64,000 nucleotides of DNA from Panulirus ornatus (GCF_036320965.1 NC_092230.1:49266094-49330093); one strand, 5' to 3'. Counted from the first letter of the stretch, positions 1-13,896 are shown. The notes: generated from the sequence alone by a model not told the origin. A program made the numbers and translations.

Positions 1-646
1 GATGACCTGATGGTTGTTATGATCCTACAGTGATGATCTGATGGTTGTTATGATCCTACAGTGATGACCTGATGGTTGTTATGATCCTACAGTGATGACC
101 TGATGGTTGTTATGATCCTACAGTGATGACCTGATGGTTGTTATGATCCTACAGTGATGACCTGATGGTTGTTATGATCCTACAGTGATGACCTGATGGT
201 TGTTATGATCCTACAGTGATGACCTGATGGTTGTTATGATCCTAAAGTGATGACCTGATGGTTGTTATGATCCTACAGTGATGACCTGATGGTTGTTATG
301 ATCCTACAGTGATGACCTGATGGTTGTTATGATCCTACAGTGATGACCTGATGGTTGTTATGATCCTACAGTGATGACCTGATGGTTGTTATGATCCTAC
401 AGTGATGACCTGATGGTTGTTATGATCCTACAGTGATGACCTGATGGTTGTTATGATCCTACAGTGATGACCTGATGGTTGTTATGATCCTACAGTGATG
501 ACCTGATGGTTGTTATGATCTTACAGTGATGACCTGATGGCTGTTATGATCCTACAGTGATGACCTGATGGTTATGGTCTTACAGTGATGACCTGATGGT
601 TGTTATGGTCCTACAGTGATGACCTGATGGTTGTTATGATCCTACA
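1..646. repeat. Minisatellite, 31-bp unit, about 21 copies
   Basis: A very homogeneous head-to-tail array with unit GATGACCTGATGGTTGTTAT plus GATCCTACAGT. Only a few substitutions are visible (for example at 36, 245 and 521). One shortened unit near 570 lacks a few bases. The left end is cut by the window, so the true array is longer. No coding potential. The array stops at 646, followed by unique sequence. Confidence 0.97.
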
Positions 647-838
647 CGAATCATCATAATCATCAAGCAACCAATAGCGTCCCCTACTACAACTCATGAC
701 CTGGGGTGAGAGGAAGGGGAGAGTAATGTCAGGCACTGAGTGGGGTGGGGGAGCATAGGAAGGGGAGAGTAGTGTCAGGCACTGAGTGGGGTGGGGGAGG
801 ATAGGAGATGGGGAGATATGTTGGGCCGGAGCCAATGT
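647..838. other. Short spacer with a two-copy G-rich duplication
   Basis: Unique sequence between two minisatellites. Within it the segment around 703-760 (GAGAGTAATGTCAGGCACTG and the following G-rich run) is repeated at about 763-800. No gene signal. Confidence 0.7.
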
Positions 839-1992
839 CTGGTGGGGTGGAGCTGGCCGGGTGGAGTGGGGTGGAGCCGGCCGAGTAAGCTGAGGGGTGG
901 AGTCGGCCGGGTTGGGTGAGGGGTGGAGCCGGCCGAGTGGGGTGTGGGGTGGAACCGGCCGAGTGGGGTGAGGGGTGGAGCCGGCCCGGTGGGGTGAGGG
1001 GTGGAGCCGCCCGGTGGGGTGTGGGGTGGAGCCGGCCGGGTGGGGTGTGGGGTGGAGCCGGCGGGTGGGGTGTGGGTGGAGCCGGCCGGGTGGGGTGTGG
1101 GGTGGAGGTGGCCGGGTGGGGTGTGGGGTGGAGGTGGCCGGGTGGGGTGTGGGGTGGAGGTGGCCGGGTGGGGTGTGGGGTGGAGCCGGCCGGGTGGGGT
1201 GTGGGGTGGAGCCGGCCGTGTGGGGTGTGGGGTGGAGCAGGCCGGGTGGGGTGTGGGGTGGAGCAGGCCGGGTGGGGTGTGGGGTGGAGCCGGCCGGGTG
1301 GGGTGTGGGGTGGAGCCAGCCGGGTGGGGTGTGGGGTGGAGCCGGCCGGGTGGGGGTGTGGGGTGGAGCAGGCCGGGTGGGGTGTGGGGTGGAGCCGGCC
1401 GTGTGGGGTGTGGGGTGGAGCCTGCCGGGTGGGGTGTGGGGTGGAGCCGGCCGGGTGGGGTGTGGGGTGGAGCCGGCCGGGTGGGGTGTGGGGTGGAGCC
1501 GGCCGGGTGGGGTGTGAGGTGGAGCCGGCCGGGTGGGGTGTGGGGTGGAGCCGGCCGGGTGGGGTGTGGGGTGGAGCCGGCCGGGTGGGGTGTGGGGTGG
1601 AGCCGGCCGGGTGGGGTGTGGGGTGGAGCCGGCCGGGTGGGATGTGGGGTGGAGCCGGCCGGGTGGGGTGTGGGGTGGAGTCGGCCGGGTGGGGTGTGGG
1701 GTGGAGCCGGCCGGGTGGGGTGTGGGGTGGAGCCAGCCGGGTGGGGTGTGGGGTGGAGCCGGCCGGGTGGGGTGTGGGGTGGAGCCGGCCGGGTGGGGTG
1801 TGGGGTGGAGCCGGCCGGGTGGGGTGTGGGGTGGAGCCGGCCGGGTGGGGTGTGGGGTGGAGCCGGCCGGGTGGGGTGTGGGGTGGAGGTGGCCGGGTGG
1901 GGTGTGGGGTGGAGCCGGCCGGGTGGGGTGTGGGGTGGAGCCGGCCGGGTGGGGTGTGGGGTGGAGCAGGCCGGGTGGGGTGTGGGGTGTTT
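839..1992. repeat. G-rich minisatellite, 26-bp unit, about 44 copies
   Basis: Unit is GGTGGAGCCGGCCGGGTGGG plus GTGTGG. The first four or five copies (839-1080) are diverged and the rest nearly identical, with CC-to-AG or GT changes at the same unit position. Because 26 is not a multiple of three, successive units cycle through the frames. The unit has no stop in the plus frames or in at least one minus frame, so several overlapping frames of 150-425 codons stay open. They are repeat artefacts. The plus strand carries closely spaced G-runs that could form G-quadruplexes. Confidence 0.96.
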
Positions 1993-2107
1993 GTTAGGAG
2001 GAAGATATATTGGTGAAGGAGGCGACCAGTGGTATGAGGCAGGAGTTATCAAGGATCACAAATGATAATAATAATGTTATCACCAGACCCGTCCAAGACA
2101 TGACCTA

Positions 2108-2188
2108 CACAGACCAGGTCAATATATACTGATGTACACACAGACAAGGTCAATATATACTGATGTACACACAGACCAGGTCAATAAA
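2108..2188. repeat. Short tandem repeat, 31-bp unit, 2.6 copies
   Basis: CAGACCAGGTCAATATATAC plus TGATGTACACA occurs twice, followed by a partial third copy. It differs by one base between copies (CC versus CA). No coding content. Confidence 0.9.
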
Positions 2189-2245
2189 AGAAAATAAACG
2201 AGATGTGTCTTTTTGTTCTCGTTTTTTGTATTTTTCTGTTTTCCA

Positions 2246-3850
2246 TATTGACACATTACCCGTGTGATACAATACCCGTGTGATGCATTACCGTGATACA
2301 TTACCCGAGACATTTAACCGTGTGACACATTACCCGTGTGATACATTACCCGTGTGATACATTACCCGTGTGACACATTACCCGTGTGATACATTACCCG
2401 TGTGATACATTACCCGTGTGACACATTACCCGTGTGATACATTACCCGTGTGACACATTACCCGTGTGACACATTACCCGTGTGACACATTACCCGTGTG
2501 ATACATTACCCGTGTGATACATTACCCGTGTGACACATTACCCGTGTGATACATTACCCGTGTGATACATTACCCGTGTGACACATTACCCGTGTGATAC
2601 ATTACCCGTGTGACACATTACCCGTGTGATACATTACCCGTGTGACACATTACCCGTGTGATACATTACCCGTGTGACACATTACCCGTGTGATACATTA
2701 CCCGTGTGACACATTACCCGTGTGATACAATACCCGTGTGACACATTACCCGTGTGATACGTTACCCATGTGACATTTAACCGTGTGACACATTACCGGT
2801 GTGATACATTACCCGTGTGACACATTACCCGTGTGATACATTACCCGTGTGACACATTGCCCGTGTGATACATTACCCGTGTGATACATTACCCGTGTGA
2901 CACATTACCCGTGTGATACATTACCCGTGTGACACATTACCCGTGTGATACATTACCCGTGTGACACATTACCCGTGTGATACCTTACTCGTGTGACACA
3001 TTACCCGTGTGATACATTACCCGTGTGACACATTACCCGAGTGATACAATACCCGTGTGACACATTACCCGTGTGATACGTTACCCATGTGACATTTAAC
3101 CGTGTGACACATTACCGGTGTGATACATTACCCATGTGACACATTACCCGTGTGATACATTACCCGTGTGATACATTACCCGTGTGACACATTGCCCGTG
3201 TGATACATTACCCGTGTGACACATTGCCCGTGTGACACATTACCCGTGTGATACATTACCCGTGTGATACATTACCCGTGTGACACATTACCCGTGTGAT
3301 ACATTACCCGTGACACATTATCCGTATGATACATTACCCGTGTGACACATTACCCGTGTGATACATTACCCGTGTGATACATTACCCGTGTGACACATTA
3401 CCCGTGTGATACAATACCCGTGTGATACATTACCCATGTGACATTTGACCGTGTGACACATTACCCGTGTGATACATTACCCGTGTGACACATTACCCGT
3501 ATGATACATTACCCGTGTGACATATTACCCGTGTGATACATTACCCGTGTGACACATTACCCGTGTGATACATTACCCGTGTGACACATTACCCGTGTGA
3601 TACATTACCCGTGTGACACATTACCCGTGTGATACATTACCCGTGTGACACATTGCCCATGTGACACATTACCCGTGTGACACATTGCCCGTGTGATACA
3701 TTACCCGTGTGATACATTGCCCGTGTGATACATTGCCCGTGTGATACATTACCCGTGTGATACAGTACCCATGTGACACATTACACGTGTGATACATTAC
3801 CCGTGTGACACATTACCCGTGTGATACATTACCCGTGTGACATTTAATCG
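2246..3850. repeat. Large minisatellite, 16-bp unit, about 100 copies
   Basis: Unit is GTGAYACATTACCCGT, where Y alternates between T and C. The T and C forms often alternate, giving a 32-bp dimer, but with runs of the same form. A distinctive diverged block (GATACGTTACCCATGTGACA and the next three units) appears at about 2756 and again about 320 bp later, with a weaker relative near 3425, which suggests segmental amplification inside the array. No spacers of independent sequence, so this is not a CRISPR-like array. Confidence 0.96.
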
Positions 3851-4030
3851 TGTTGAGATCTACTAATGTTGAGAGTCAACCGTAATGACACATCTAACCG
3901 TGTGACACATTTCCTTACGTTAACATCCGTGTGACACGTTTACCCGTGTTGACACATCTAGCCATGTGACACAATTTCTTGTGTAGAAAGGTTGTGTCGT
4001 GTTGACACATCCTCCCGGCAACATGACGAC
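3851..4030. repeat. Decayed flank of the 16-bp array
   Basis: Degenerate relatives of the 16-bp unit (ACCGTGTGACACAT, ACCCGTGTTGACACAT, AGCCATGTGACACA) are interspersed with unrelated bases, fading out by about 4010. This is consistent with the mutating edge of the preceding array. Confidence 0.75.
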
Positions 4031-4640
4031 ATTCGTTATAATGTGAAGTATGAAAGACTCATTATCTTGGTTGGTTTACATAGCGTTGTGAGAACTCGGC
4101 CACACGGGCCTCACCAGTGAGTGCCGTGTTATGTATACGTGGGTGGAGGTGGTAACCGTCGCAACGGATAATAAGCCTTATCGCCAGTGTGGTCTGCAGG
4201 AAACAACACAGAAAAACAATGTTTGTGGTGTTTAAAACGGAGGAATATCTACATGCTACCGCTACATGTCTACCGCAGGCAGGATAGGCCTATAATGTAG
4301 GTTGACCTGACCAGTGAGGGAGGGTACGGCGGTGCTCACGTGAGGGTAACACTACGGGCGGCCGGCAGCGCGGGCGGGCGGGCGGGCGGGACCCGCCATG
4401 TTTACACCATGTAAACAAACCTACGGTACGAGAGCTTCACGTTTCATTATACACAATGAATTATTTCCCTCACTACACGAAGCAAGACATTATAACGTTT
4501 ACATTAGACTTGTATGTTGATGTTACACGATTATATTGTTGTGGCTAAGAAGATATCATCATCATTCACTGTACATTATACATAGTTGAGATGGTGGTTC
4601 GTGAAAATGATGGTTTACTGTAGTGGTCTTGTGAATGCCG
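4031..4640. other. Unique interval with a CpG-rich patch
   Basis: Unique sequence with no recognisable gene. A CpG-dense patch at about 4313-4400 includes a (GGGC)n run and an E-box CACGTG near 4338, followed by CCGCCATGTT and GTAAACAAAC. The last two resemble YY1/Pho-type and forkhead-type binding sites. It could be a promoter or isolated GC-rich sequence. No downstream exon could be identified on either strand. Confidence 0.4.
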
Positions 4641-4766
4641 CTGACACCCCCCCCCCCCCGAGGATCATCCTGCAAACTTGCAGATTCATACTACAGTGTT
4701 GCAGGAGGTCACAGTATGTTCAGTGGTGATGAGAGAGATAATAAAGATAAGAAGAGTCTGCTACCG

Positions 4767-4767
<1 letters not shown>

Positions 4768-4841
<74 letters not shown>

Positions 4842-4842
4842 T
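4768..4842. repeat. (GT)n dinucleotide microsatellite
   Basis: A near-perfect GT run of about 36 units. A C-homopolymer of about 10 bases lies about 120 bp upstream (near 4650). Open frames across it are repeat artefacts. Confidence 0.97.
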
Positions 4843-5330
4843 GTGTGGGAGTGTGAGAGGCGTGGCCCGGGGCGGGCCAGGTGTCCTAATTGTAGTAAGT
4901 TTCGTGGATCTATCTGCTTTAGTGCTGGCGCTGCTGCCACACTGAACCTCACACACCACCACGTCTGCCTCACCATCAACACAACCACACTGATACATTC
5001 AACACAAACGCACACACATCTTCAGCGTCGTCACCTTCACTACAACACTCCAGTGTTGACTCACAACCACAACACAGCTGGTCATCGCAACAACCAGAGG
5101 GTGTGGCCCAGTGTGGCTCCACTCGTGACCAGGTGGCCACTGGCCCAGCCCTGGGCCACAGTGAGGAGCTCTACCGCTGTGGAGACCACCAGTGAAAGTT
5201 TTATTTCCAGTTCTTTCATGTTGTAACTCACAACATCTTCAATAGAGATCACAGCTCTTCACGAGCTCTCATACCTCCTCTTGTGTGAGGATGAGGAGGT
5301 CCCGTGGGAGGCTGGTAGGACAAGCACAGG
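4843..5330. other. Unique spacer without a recognisable gene
   Basis: Low-similarity sequence between the GT tract and the next minisatellite. A plus-strand frame runs to about 5226 but is rich in His/Thr, lacks any domain I recognise and starts inside the GT tract. I do not call it a gene. Confidence 0.6.
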
Positions 5331-5331
5331 C

Positions 5332-5607
5332 CCTGTGGTCTGTCCTTGTTCATGTTATGACCTCTGGTTCTTCTGTCCTTGTTCATGTTATGACCTCTGG
5401 TTCTTCTGTCCTTGTTCATGTTATGACCTCTGGTTCTTCTGTCCTTGTTCATGTTATGACCTCTGGTTCTTCTGTCCTTGTTCATGTTATGACCTCTGGT
5501 TCTTCTGTCCTTGTTCATGTTATGACCTCTGGTTCTTCTGTCCTTGTTCATGTTATGGCCTTTGTTTGTTCTGTCCTTGTTCATGTTATGGCGTCTGGTT
5601 GTTATGA
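5332..5607. repeat. Minisatellite, 33-bp unit, about 8 copies
   Basis: Unit is TGTCCTTGTTCATGTTATGA plus CCTCTGGTTCTTC, with the last two copies diverged (GGCCTTTGTTTGT, GGCGTCTGGTTGT). The 33-bp period is a multiple of three, so every stop-free frame stays open, giving pseudo-proteins with an 11-residue repeat on both strands. Confidence 0.96.
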
Positions 5608-5619
5608 TAGATGGTGGTG

Positions 5620-7855
5620 ATGCTCGTGATGGTGGTAGGTGCAGTATGTTGGTGTGTGTTGAAGGTGTCAGGTGCAGTATGTTGGTGTGTGTTAAAGGCG
5701 TCAGGTGCAGTATGTTGGTGTGTGTTGATGGTGTCAGGTGCAGTATGTTGGTGTGTGGTGATGATGTCAGGTGCAGTATGTTGGTGAGTGTTGATGGTGT
5801 CAGGTGCAGTATGTTGGTGTGTTGATAGTGTCAGGTGCAGTATGTTGGTGTGTGGTGATGGTGTCAGGTGCAGTATGTTGGTGTGTGGTGATGGTGTCAG
5901 GTGCAGTATGTTGGTGTGCTGATGGTGTCAGGTGCAGTATGTTGATGTGTGTTGATGGTGTCAGGTGCAGTACGTTGGTGTGCTGATGGTGTCAGGTGCA
6001 GTTTGTTGGTGTGTGTTGATGGTGTCAGGTGCAGTATGTTGGTGTGTGTTGATGGTGTCAAGTGAGTATGTTGGTGTGTGTTGATGGTGTCAGGTGCAGT
6101 ATGTTGGTGTGTGGTGATGGTGTCAGGTGCAGTATGTTGGTGTGTGGTGATGGTGTCAGGTGCAGTATGTTGATGGTGTCAGGTGCAGTATGTTGATGAA
6201 GTCAAGTGCAGTATGTTGGTGTGTGTTGATGGTGTCAGGTGCAGTATGCTGGTGTGTGTTGATGGTGTCAAGTGAGTATGTTGGTGTGTGTTGATGGTGT
6301 CAGGTGCAGTATGTTGGTGTGTGTTGATGGTGTCAGAGGCAGTATGTTGGTGTGTGGTGATGGTGTCAGGTGCAGTATGTTGATGTGTGGTGATGGTGTC
6401 AGGTGCAGTATGTCGGTGTGTTGATGGTGTCAGGTGCAGTATGTTGGTGTGTTAATGGTGTCAGGTGCAGTATGTTGGTGTGTGGTGATGGTGTCAGGTG
6501 CAGTATGTTGGTGTGTGGGGCTGATGTCAGATGCAGTATGTTGGTGAGTGTTGATGGTGTCAGGTGCAGTACGTTTGTGTTGATGGTGTCAGGAGCAGTA
6601 TGTTGGTGTGTGTTGATGGTGTCAGGTGCAGTATGTTGGTGTGTGGTGATGACGTCAGGTACAGTATGTTGGTGAGTGTTGATGGTGTCAAGTGCAGTAT
6701 GCTGGTGTGTGGTGATGGTGTCAGGTGCAATATGTTGATTTGTGGTGATGGTGTCAGCTGCAGTATGCTGGTATGTGGTGGTGTCAAGTGCAGTATGTTG
6801 GTGTGTGGTGATGGTGTCAGGTGCAGTATGTTGGTGTGTGGTGATGGTGTCAGGTGCAGTATGTTGGTGTGTGGTGATGGTGTCAGGTGCATTATGTTGG
6901 TGTGTGGTGATGGTGTCAGGGGCAGTATGGTGGTATGTGTTGATGGTGTCAAGTGCAGTATGGTGGTGTGTAGTGATGGTGTCAGGTGCGGTATGTTGGT
7001 GTGTGGTGATGGTGCCAGGTGCAGTATGTTGGTGTGTGGTGATGGTGTCAGGTGCAGTATGTTGGTGTGTGGTGGTGGTGTCAGGTGCAGTATGTTGGTG
7101 TGTGGTGATGGTGTCAGGAGCAGTATGTTGGTGTGTGGTGATGGTGTCAGGTGCAGTATGTTGGTGTGTGGTGATGGTGTCAGGGGCAGTATGGTGGTAT
7201 GTGTTGGTGTCAGGTGCAGTATGTTGGTGTGTGGTGATGGTGTTAGGTGCAGTATGTTGGTGTGTGGTGATGGTGTCAGGGGCAGTATGGTGGTATGTGT
7301 TGATGGTGTCAGGTGCGGTATGTTGGTGTGTGGTGATGGTGTTAGGTGCAGTCTGTTGGTGTGTGGTGATGGTGTCAGGGGCAGTATGGTGGTATGTGTT
7401 GATGGTGTCAGGTGCGGTATGTTGGTGTGTGGTGATGGTGTCAGGGGCAGTATGGTGGTGTGTTGATGGTGTCAGGTGCAGTATGTTGGTGTATGGTGAT
7501 GGTGTCAGGTGCGGTATGTTGGTGTGAGGTGATGATGCCACGTGCAGTATGTTGGTGTGTGGTGATGGTGTCAAGTGCAGTATGTTGGTGTGGTGATGGT
7601 GTCAGGGGAGTATGATGGTGATGGTGTCAGGTGCGGTATGTTGGTGTGTGGTGATGGTGTCAGGTGCAGTATGTTGGTGTGTGTTGATGGTGTCAGGTGC
7701 AGTATGTTGGTGTGTGATGGTGTCAGGTGCAGTATGTTGGTGTGTGGTGATGGTGTCAGGTGCAGTATGTTGGTGTGTGGTGATGGTGTCAGGGGCAGTA
7801 TGGTGGTGTGTGGTGATGGTGTCAGGGGCAGTATGGTGGTGTGCGGTCGTGGTGG
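5620..7855. repeat. Large minisatellite, 33-bp unit, about 67 copies
   Basis: Consensus is CAGGTGCAGTATGTTGGTGT plus GTGGTGATGGTGT. Many units differ by TG/GG in the middle, single-base changes, or loss of a 5-12 bp sub-block (for example near 6065 and 6165). The 3' half (after about 6780) is more homogeneous than the 5' half. Because the period is divisible by three, frames of up to about 390 codons remain open on both strands; none is a gene. Confidence 0.96.
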
Positions 7856-8340
7856 CACAACATGACTTGTAACTGATGAAGTTACAGGCTGGAGGTTATC
7901 ACAACACTACACGGCCCACACCTGCCAGTGTTGTTGCTATGATGGGTTACTACCACAGACACGGCTGCATGGTACACGGTACCACAGACACGGCTGCATG
8001 GTACACGGTACCACAGACACGGCCGGGTAGGATGGAGAGTAAAGGGTAATCACACACACACTATGCTGCCCTCCACCCTGCAGGCAAGCAGTGTTGTCTG
8101 CACCTACACATGACCAAAAAGATAAACCACATAATGTTCTCAATACATGACTATCATGGTACATTATGATCACACTTACTCATGGTTCACCAGAGCATGG
8201 GTCTTGGGTTATCTTTATACAGAAAGATCCTTCCCAAGATAACCTCTCTACTGCAACTATAACAAAATGTGTTTCCATTCATCCACAACATGTCCACGAC
8301 AGTATAATCTCTCCACACTATATGGTCCACCCTCCTAGCT
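7856..8340. other. Unique interval with a 29-bp tandem repeat
   Basis: Mostly unique sequence. At about 7951-8023 the segment ACCACAGACACGGCTGCATG plus GTACACGGT is repeated 2.5 times. No domain-bearing reading frame recognised in the rest. Confidence 0.7.
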
Positions 8341-8351
8341 ATATTTCTGTT

Positions 8352-8570
8352 GGCTGTCTCCATCTATAGTGGTGGGTGGGGAGGAGCCTTCTGCTGTATT
8401 GCCCTGTCTCCATCTATAGTGGTGGGTGGGGAGGAGCCTTCTGCTGTACTGTCCTGTCTCCATCTATAGTGGTGGGTGGGGAGGAGCCTTCTGCTGTACT
8501 GTCCTATCTCCATCTATAGTGGTGAGTGGGGAGGAGCCTTCTGCTGTACTGTCCTATCTCCATCTATATG
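8352..8570. repeat. Minisatellite, 50-bp unit, about 4.5 copies
   Basis: Unit begins CTCCATCTATAGTGGTGGGT and runs through GGGGAGGAGCCTTCTGCTGT to the next copy 50 bp away. Copies differ at two or three positions. Confidence 0.94.
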
Positions 8571-8724
8571 GATTAGAAAGACAGGATTCCATCACTGTTG
8601 TTCAGCAGATGACACAGTCATAGACCATCAAGTCCTTTGTTACTGTGTCAAGCCAGGCGACACGAGGACCACCACAGACCCTCACCATATTCCTTCCTAC
8701 ACCCAACATACTAGGGAAGACCTC

Positions 8725-8987
8725 CCTAGTATGGCCAGGGTGTGGGGCTGGCCAAGAGGGCAGGTCTGACCAGGGTGTGGGGCTGGCCAAGAGGGCAGGT
8801 CTGACCAGGGTGTGGGGCTGGCCAAGAGGGCAGGTCTGACCAGGGTGTGGGGCTGGCCAAGAGGGCAGGTCGGGCCAGGGTGTGGGGCCGGCCAAGAGGG
8901 CAGGTCTGACCAGGGTGTGGGGCTGGCCAAGAAGGCAGGTCGGGCCAGGGTGTGGGGCTGGCCAAGAGGGCAGGTCGGGCCAGCATC
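8725..8987. repeat. Minisatellite, 35-bp unit, about 7.5 copies
   Basis: Unit is CCAGGGTGTGGGGCTGGCCA plus AGAGGGCAGGTCTGA, with TCTGA/TCGGG alternation at the unit end. Open frames on both strands here are artefacts of the repeat. The flanking sequence to 9326 contains a purine-rich run (about 9035-9125) and no recognisable gene. Confidence 0.95.
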
Positions 8988-9326
8988 AGTTATGTCTCTG
9001 GTGAAGTTCAGAGATGAGTGCGTCCTGAGTGTGTTGGGGGGGAGAAGGTGGGGGTGGGGAGAAGGTGGGGGAGGGGGAGATGGTGGGGAGAGGCGGAAGG
9101 AGAAGAGGAGGGAGGGGTTGGGGTGTGGGGAGCGGGGCGGTATTGACCAGGCGCCACTGCCTGCAGTCTGGCCAGACTCCTGCCGCACCCCGCCTGGCAG
9201 GAGGGTACCCCAGGTACACGTACCGTACGTCACAAGAGATGTGACCCCACCAGTGCAGAAGTCTTTCCCTCACACAGACACTCATAACACATTCACATCA
9301 GTACTAAGACACATAAATTTTCATTA

Positions 9327-12119
<2,793 letters not shown>

Positions 12120-12175
12120 TAACCTAACCTAACCTAACCTAACCTAACCTAACCTAACCTAACCTAACCTAACCC
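12120..12175. repeat. Interstitial telomeric repeat (AACCT)n = (TTAGG)n
   Basis: Ten perfect AACCT units (12121-12170), flanked by partial units, ending AACCCTTAGG. TTAGG is the canonical telomere repeat of most arthropods. The G-rich strand is the minus strand. Unique sequence on both sides makes this an internal block and not the chromosome end. Confidence 0.93.
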
Positions 12176-12383
12176 TTAGGAGACAGTTACCCTACCCGGG
12201 AAGGAAGGGGGGGGGAGTACTTTCAACATGTACTAGCAATCCCGGTCATCTACGCCTCGATCTCTTACAAAATGTGTCTGTATATATAGTCTGTAAAGCT
12301 CGTTCCCCTGTGAGGGTCACGAGCCAATAATGTCAACAAGAGACACTGATCACTTCTAACTTGGACGCCTGTTTGGGTCAAGC
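12176..12383. other. Unique spacer
   Basis: Sequence between the telomeric block and the 42-bp array. It contains a short G-run near 12210. No gene signal. Confidence 0.6.
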
Positions 12384-12641
12384 ATGTGTAGGACAGCAGT
12401 CAGGCTGGCAGGTGGGGAGAGTGTTGTGTGTAGGGCAGCAGTCAGGCTGGCAGGTGGGGAGAGTGTTGTGTGTAGGGCAGCAGTCAGGCTGGCAGGTGGG
12501 GAGAGTGTTGTGTGTAGGGCAGCAGTCAGGCTGGCAGGTGGGGAGAGTGTTGTGTGTAGGGCAGCAGTCAGGCTGGCAGCTGGGGAGAGTGTTGTGTGTA
12601 GGGCAGCAGTCAGGCTGGCAGCTGGGGAGAGTGTTGTGTGA
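12384..12641. repeat. Minisatellite, 42-bp unit, about 6 copies
   Basis: Unit is GTGTTGTGTGTAGGGCAGCA plus GTCAGGCTGGCAGGTGGGGAGA. The last two copies have CAGCTG in place of CAGGTG. The 42-bp period keeps several frames open on both strands (14-residue pseudo-protein repeats). Confidence 0.95.
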
Positions 12642-13335
12642 CGAGCCATCATGTGGGCAGCGCAGGACCTGGTTGTGGCGCGCTTGACCACCCGTTACCA
12701 ACTGATATAACTTAAGTGAACTTTTGCCACCAGTGAATAAGGAAAGCCGCATGTCGGTATTATGTAGTACGTCAGGGACAACAGTTTACTGTTCGTGTGA
12801 CATGGCAATCGGTGAAGGGCATCAACAAGAAGTCCTTTGCAAATGTGGATGTTTAGTTAACATGACCAGTGTGTGTGTTGAGATACATGCCACATTACTC
12901 CTGACACTGTGAGTGGCCTTAGATATGTAATGTAACAATACTCGCCAAACTATACATGATGAATGATGATGTTAGCAGTGTTGCAACAAGTTACATGTCA
13001 AGATGACCAAGTGACTGGGTACACAGACATATGTCACTGTCATATTAGGTGGACTCATGTCATTTTATTTAGGTACGAAGCACAAGATGGTTACTGGTTT
13101 TTCCTTGGCCTACAGGAAAGTGAGTCGTCAAAGTATGCTTGGCGGTCCACTAGCCCAGTTGGGTCACTAATGTATTTATTGAGGGATTTGACTTAAACCA
13201 TGGCTCTGGGCCCCCATGGCCATCTCACTTGAACAGCACCAACCATCAAATTATAATTTCTGGTAAGTACTATTAGTGATAACATAGCAGCAGTATCATG
13301 AAAAAAAATCCTTATTTTTCTAACCCCTGCATATA
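12642..13335. other. Unique interval, no gene recognised
   Basis: Contains plus-strand frames of 60-77 codons near 12724-12912 and 12963-13196, without recognisable domains or supporting splice context. I see no element. Confidence 0.5.
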
Positions 13336-13779
13336 TATGGGTCATAGATAGGGTTGTGCGGAGGAGGGTGGATGTGCTGGAAATGAGATGTTTGAGGACA
13401 ATGTGTGGTGTGAGGAGGTTTGATCGTGTAAGTAATGAAAGGGCAAGAGAGATGTGTGTTAATAAAAAGAGCGTGGTTGAGAGAGCAGAAGAGGGTGTTT
13501 TGAAATGGTTTAGCCACATGGAGAGAATGAGTGAGGAAAGATTGGCCAAGAGGATATATGTGTCAGAGGTGGAGGGAACGAGAAGTGGGAGACCAAATTG
13601 GAGGTGGAAGGATAGAGTGAAAAAGATTTAGAGCGATCGGGGCCTGAACATGCAGGAGGGTGAAAGGCGTGCAAGGAATAGAGTGAATTGGAACGATGTG
13701 GTATACTGGGGTCGACGTGCTGTCAATGGACTTAACCAGGGCATGTAAAACGTTCGGGGTAAATCATGGAAATATATTC
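13336..13779 (+). mobile_element. RTE-like LINE fragment, RT C-terminal region
   Basis: 5'-truncated. It starts inside the segment reading RRRVDVLEMRCLRT and runs through CGVRRFDRVSN, GVLKWFSHMERMSEERL and GRPNWRWKDRVKK to the end of the coding region, then only a few tens of bases of 3'UTR (GTAAATCATGGAAATATATT). An in-frame TAG follows RVKKI where intact copies read IL. It lacks the terminal hairpin, so it is truncated at both ends. Confidence 0.88.
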
Positions 13780-13790
13780 ACTCAGCTGAC

Positions 13791-13896
13791 AATGTAATAC
13801 ACGAAAGCGCTTCGCTTGATACTTTAAAATGCTATGACGTAACAATGGAATACACGAAAGCGCTTCGCTTGATACTTTAAAATGTTGTGACGTATG
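13791..13896. repeat. 53-bp tandem duplication with AAGCGCTT palindrome
   Basis: ATACACGAAAGCGCTTCGCT plus TGATACTTTAAAATG occurs at about 13797 and again 53 bp later. Each copy holds the palindromic core CGAAAGCGCTTCG. It begins about 12 bp after the LINE fragment ends. Confidence 0.88.

Noticed and set aside
775..2065. Frames of 150-425 codons on both strands (Pro/His-rich or Gly/Trp-rich)
   Set aside because: They are products of the 26-bp tandem array; several overlapping frames are open because the unit lacks stops.
2246..3850. CRISPR-like array of regular short repeats
   Set aside because: The repeats are contiguous with no independent spacers, in a eukaryotic context; the same holds for the 29-bp array at 15128.
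4678..5226. 182-codon plus-strand frame
   Set aside because: Begins beside the GT microsatellite and encodes CV repeats then low-complexity His/Thr sequence; no domain.
5620..7865. Frames of up to 391 codons with 11-residue repeats
   Set aside because: 33-bp tandem DNA repeat divisible by three; no start context, domain or splice support.
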